Assembly (NCBI GenBank): GCA_039920305.1
Contig: JBDSEA010000214.1
Coordinates: 1 to 6,434, forward strand
From: DASRAJ01 sp039920305
Lineage (GTDB): Bacteria; Bacteroidota; Bacteroidia; Chitinophagales; UBA10324
Direction: 5' to 3'
DNA: 6,434 nucleotides
Part shown: in pieces, positions 5,489 through 6,434 of the stretch
How the letters are laid out: each line of letters begins with the position of its first letter
How positions within the stretch are numbered: position 1 is the first letter of the stretch
Notes under the pieces: model-generated
Databases searched by the model: none
Seen by the model: only the letters and a program-made list of their open reading frames with translations
What the model was told of the DNA's origin: nothing
Translations under genes and position numbers: made by a program

Positions 5489-6142
5489 TTATTTTATTGA
5501 AAGAATCAATGAGAGGCCGGGTGCTGTTTTTCCATTAAATGAAGACAGCATCTCAGGATGAAAATCAAGTGACAGATCATCGCTTACGTCAAAGTGATAA
5601 AGGTGTGCATCCACAACCGCATCGAAAATATTAAGCATGTAAACCACACCGCCGGCAATGATCGAAAGCGTAAAATATTTCCTGTAATCATCCTCAAGCA
5701 CAATAAGGTCATCAAAAGTAAAGTCATTAAGATTCACGGTTGTTTTCGAAACAATGCTGTTAAGTATCAGGAACTGGGGCTCTGGTGTGGAATCACCCGA
5801 TACCCGTGAATTCAAATTGTTGCGGATGGTATAGTAAACATTTGCATTAAAATATGCGAAAAAGCCTGCCGTAGCCAAACCTGCATATACGATGGGGACT
5901 TTCCAGTACTTGTGATTGTAAACCTGTCCCGACCCCGGAATAATGGCAGAAGCCAGGCCTGCAATTCTGGGCGAGTGAATTTTTTCTTCAGGAAGTGAAT
6001 CCGGTTTTACGATTAATGAATCCTGTGCCGATGAAATATTTTTCAGCAGTAATAAGGTGAACAGCAAAAAGGCAATACGCAGACTCAAAAATTCCCGGTT
6101 GATTGGCGCAAAGGTAACGCTTGATGCAGCAGAAGATTTCAT
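5489..6142 (-). CDS. DUF5683 family membrane protein
   Basis: The 217-residue protein has an N-terminal hydrophobic signal (about 20-38, LRIAFLLFTLLLL, with SSAQDS as likely cut site). The DUF5683 core follows: SPRIAGLASAIIPGSGQVYN (57-76), then HKYWKVPIVYAGLATAGFFA (77-96). A second conserved membrane segment at about 157-178 (TLSIIAGGVVYMLNIFDAVVDAHL) ends in the family's NIFDAVVDAHL motif. The function of DUF5683 is not established; it is an envelope protein, regularly found just upstream of dapB and lepB in Bacteroidota. The start given is the ATG at 6142. A TTG at 6088 (residue 19) would give a more typical signal peptide and lies just after a perfect TAnnTTTG element, so the true protein may be 18 residues shorter. 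Gap to dapB is 8 bases. Confidence 0.88.
   Translation of the reverse strand: MKSSAASSVTFAPINREFLSLRIAFLLFTLLLLKNISSAQDSLIVKPDSLPEEKIHSPRIAGLASAIIPGSGQVYNHKYWKVPIVYAGLATAGFFAYFNANVYYTIRNNLNSRVSGDSTPEPQFLILNSIVSKTTVNLNDFTFDDLIVLEDDYRKYFTLSIIAGGVVYMLNIFDAVVDAHLYHFDVSDDLSLDFHPEMLSSFNGKTAPGLSLILSIK
6109..6116 (-). promoter_or_regulatory. Candidate -7 element for the DUF5683-dapB-lepB transcript
   Basis: Read leftward, 6116-6109 is TACCTTTG, an exact TAnnTTTG match. It lies inside the annotated beginning of the DUF5683 gene, so it would make sense only if translation starts at the TTG at 6088, about 15 bases after the expected transcription start. No good TTG -33 element is found at 17-23 bases upstream; the nearest TTG is 29 bases away. 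The match may therefore be chance. Confidence 0.3.
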
Positions 6143-6172
6143 TTACAATCCGGCAGGATGCTCAATCGTCTA

Positions 6173-6180
6173 TACCTTCG
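6173..6180 (+). promoter_or_regulatory. Weak -7-like element upstream of the ABC exporter gene
   Basis: TACCTTCG differs from TAnnTTTG by one base and lies about 33 bases before the ATG at 6213, in the 70-base divergent spacer. No matching -33 element is seen. Recorded because this spacer must contain a promoter for the rightward gene and no better candidate is visible. Confidence 0.2.
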
Positions 6181-6212
6181 TTCCTTAATAGCATTAATCT
6201 TTATTCAAATCT

Positions 6213-6434
6213 ATGAAAGAAGCAGAGCCTGTAAAAGCAAAAGTGACACGCGAGAATCTTCGGGAGGCGCTCATGCTTTTCAAGTACCTTAAACCTTATC
6301 GCGGAAAATTTATTCTCGCTTTAGTATGTATCGCCCTTTCTGCATTTTCAACCAGTGCATTTCCATTCCTTTTAGGCAAAATGATTGATGCCGCTGCTAC
6401 GGGCAGCTTTCAATCCATAGCGCATGACAATGAG
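6213..6434 (+). CDS. ABC exporter with fused membrane and ATPase domains, N-terminal fragment
   Basis: The frame begins at the ATG at 6213 and is open through all 74 codons to the window edge. After a charged cytoplasmic start (MKEAEPVKAKVTRENLREAL) comes LFKYLKPYRGKFILALVCIA, then SAFPFLLGKMIDAA. The pattern of KPY, a first membrane helix, and FPxLLGxxIDAA is the start of the type I exporter membrane domain, as in MsbA and ABCB-type multidrug or lipid exporters of Bacteroidota. Walker A, the signature motif and Walker B would lie beyond the window, so the half-transporter reading is inferred from the family. The substrate cannot be told. The gene is divergent from the DUF5683 gene with a 70-base spacer. 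There is no visible Shine-Dalgarno. Confidence 0.85.
   Translation, partial: MKEAEPVKAKVTRENLREALMLFKYLKPYRGKFILALVCIALSAFSTSAFPFLLGKMIDAAATGSFQSIAHDNE

Noticed and set aside
1..6434. A new defence, mobile or biosynthetic system
   Set aside because: No direct-repeat/spacer array, transposase, integrase, toxin pair, reverse transcriptase or clustered unknown genes were found; the intact genes belong to known housekeeping or envelope families.

Overview
The window looks like a chromosomal segment of a Bacteroidota bacterium, probably from the Chitinophagia/Sphingobacteriia side, though the exact lineage cannot be read from the sequence. Four things point there: a type IX secretion (T9SS) C-terminal sorting domain, an order DUF5683-dapB-lepB typical of the phylum, a long Bacteroidota-type LepB, and TAnnTTTG promoter elements with almost no Shine-Dalgarno sequences.

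Left third (1-1952), visibly damaged. A leftward gene encodes a secreted kelch-type beta-propeller. It reads from its signal peptide at 1471 to the middle of its sixth blade and stops at 185. Its T9SS sorting domain lies just downstream in another frame and has lost its beginning, so the gene seems to have suffered a deletion plus frameshift. Between it and the next gene is a stretch of about 480 bases without an intact gene. It holds a CG-rich stem-loop, a terminator-like hairpin and, at 1707-1919, protein-like fragments scattered over shifted frames that read as the decayed end of an unrecognised gene.

Middle (1953-3496). An intact leftward DUF3108 gene stands back to back with a rightward ruvC (Holliday junction resolvase). 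The divergent spacer carries a near-perfect 21-base dyad and a good Bacteroidota promoter. That promoter indicates ruvC starts at a TTG at 2942 rather than at the longer 2885 start.

Right half (3565-6142). A leftward operon-like row runs DUF5683 membrane protein, dapB (lysine/diaminopimelate synthesis), lepB (signal peptidase I). DUF5683 and dapB are 8 bases apart; dapB and lepB are 47-59 bases apart, with a short tandem repeat between them. The row converges on ruvC. At 6213 the N-terminal part of a type I ABC exporter starts in the opposite direction and runs off the window.

Functionally the intact genes are housekeeping: envelope protein processing (LepB), cell wall precursor and lysine synthesis (DapB), recombination (RuvC), export (ABC). 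I see no CRISPR array, RNA gene, insertion sequence, prophage or defence island, and no convincing undescribed system. The points worth a second look are the broken secreted kelch gene, the adjacent gene remnant, two start-codon questions settled by promoter position, and the dyads.
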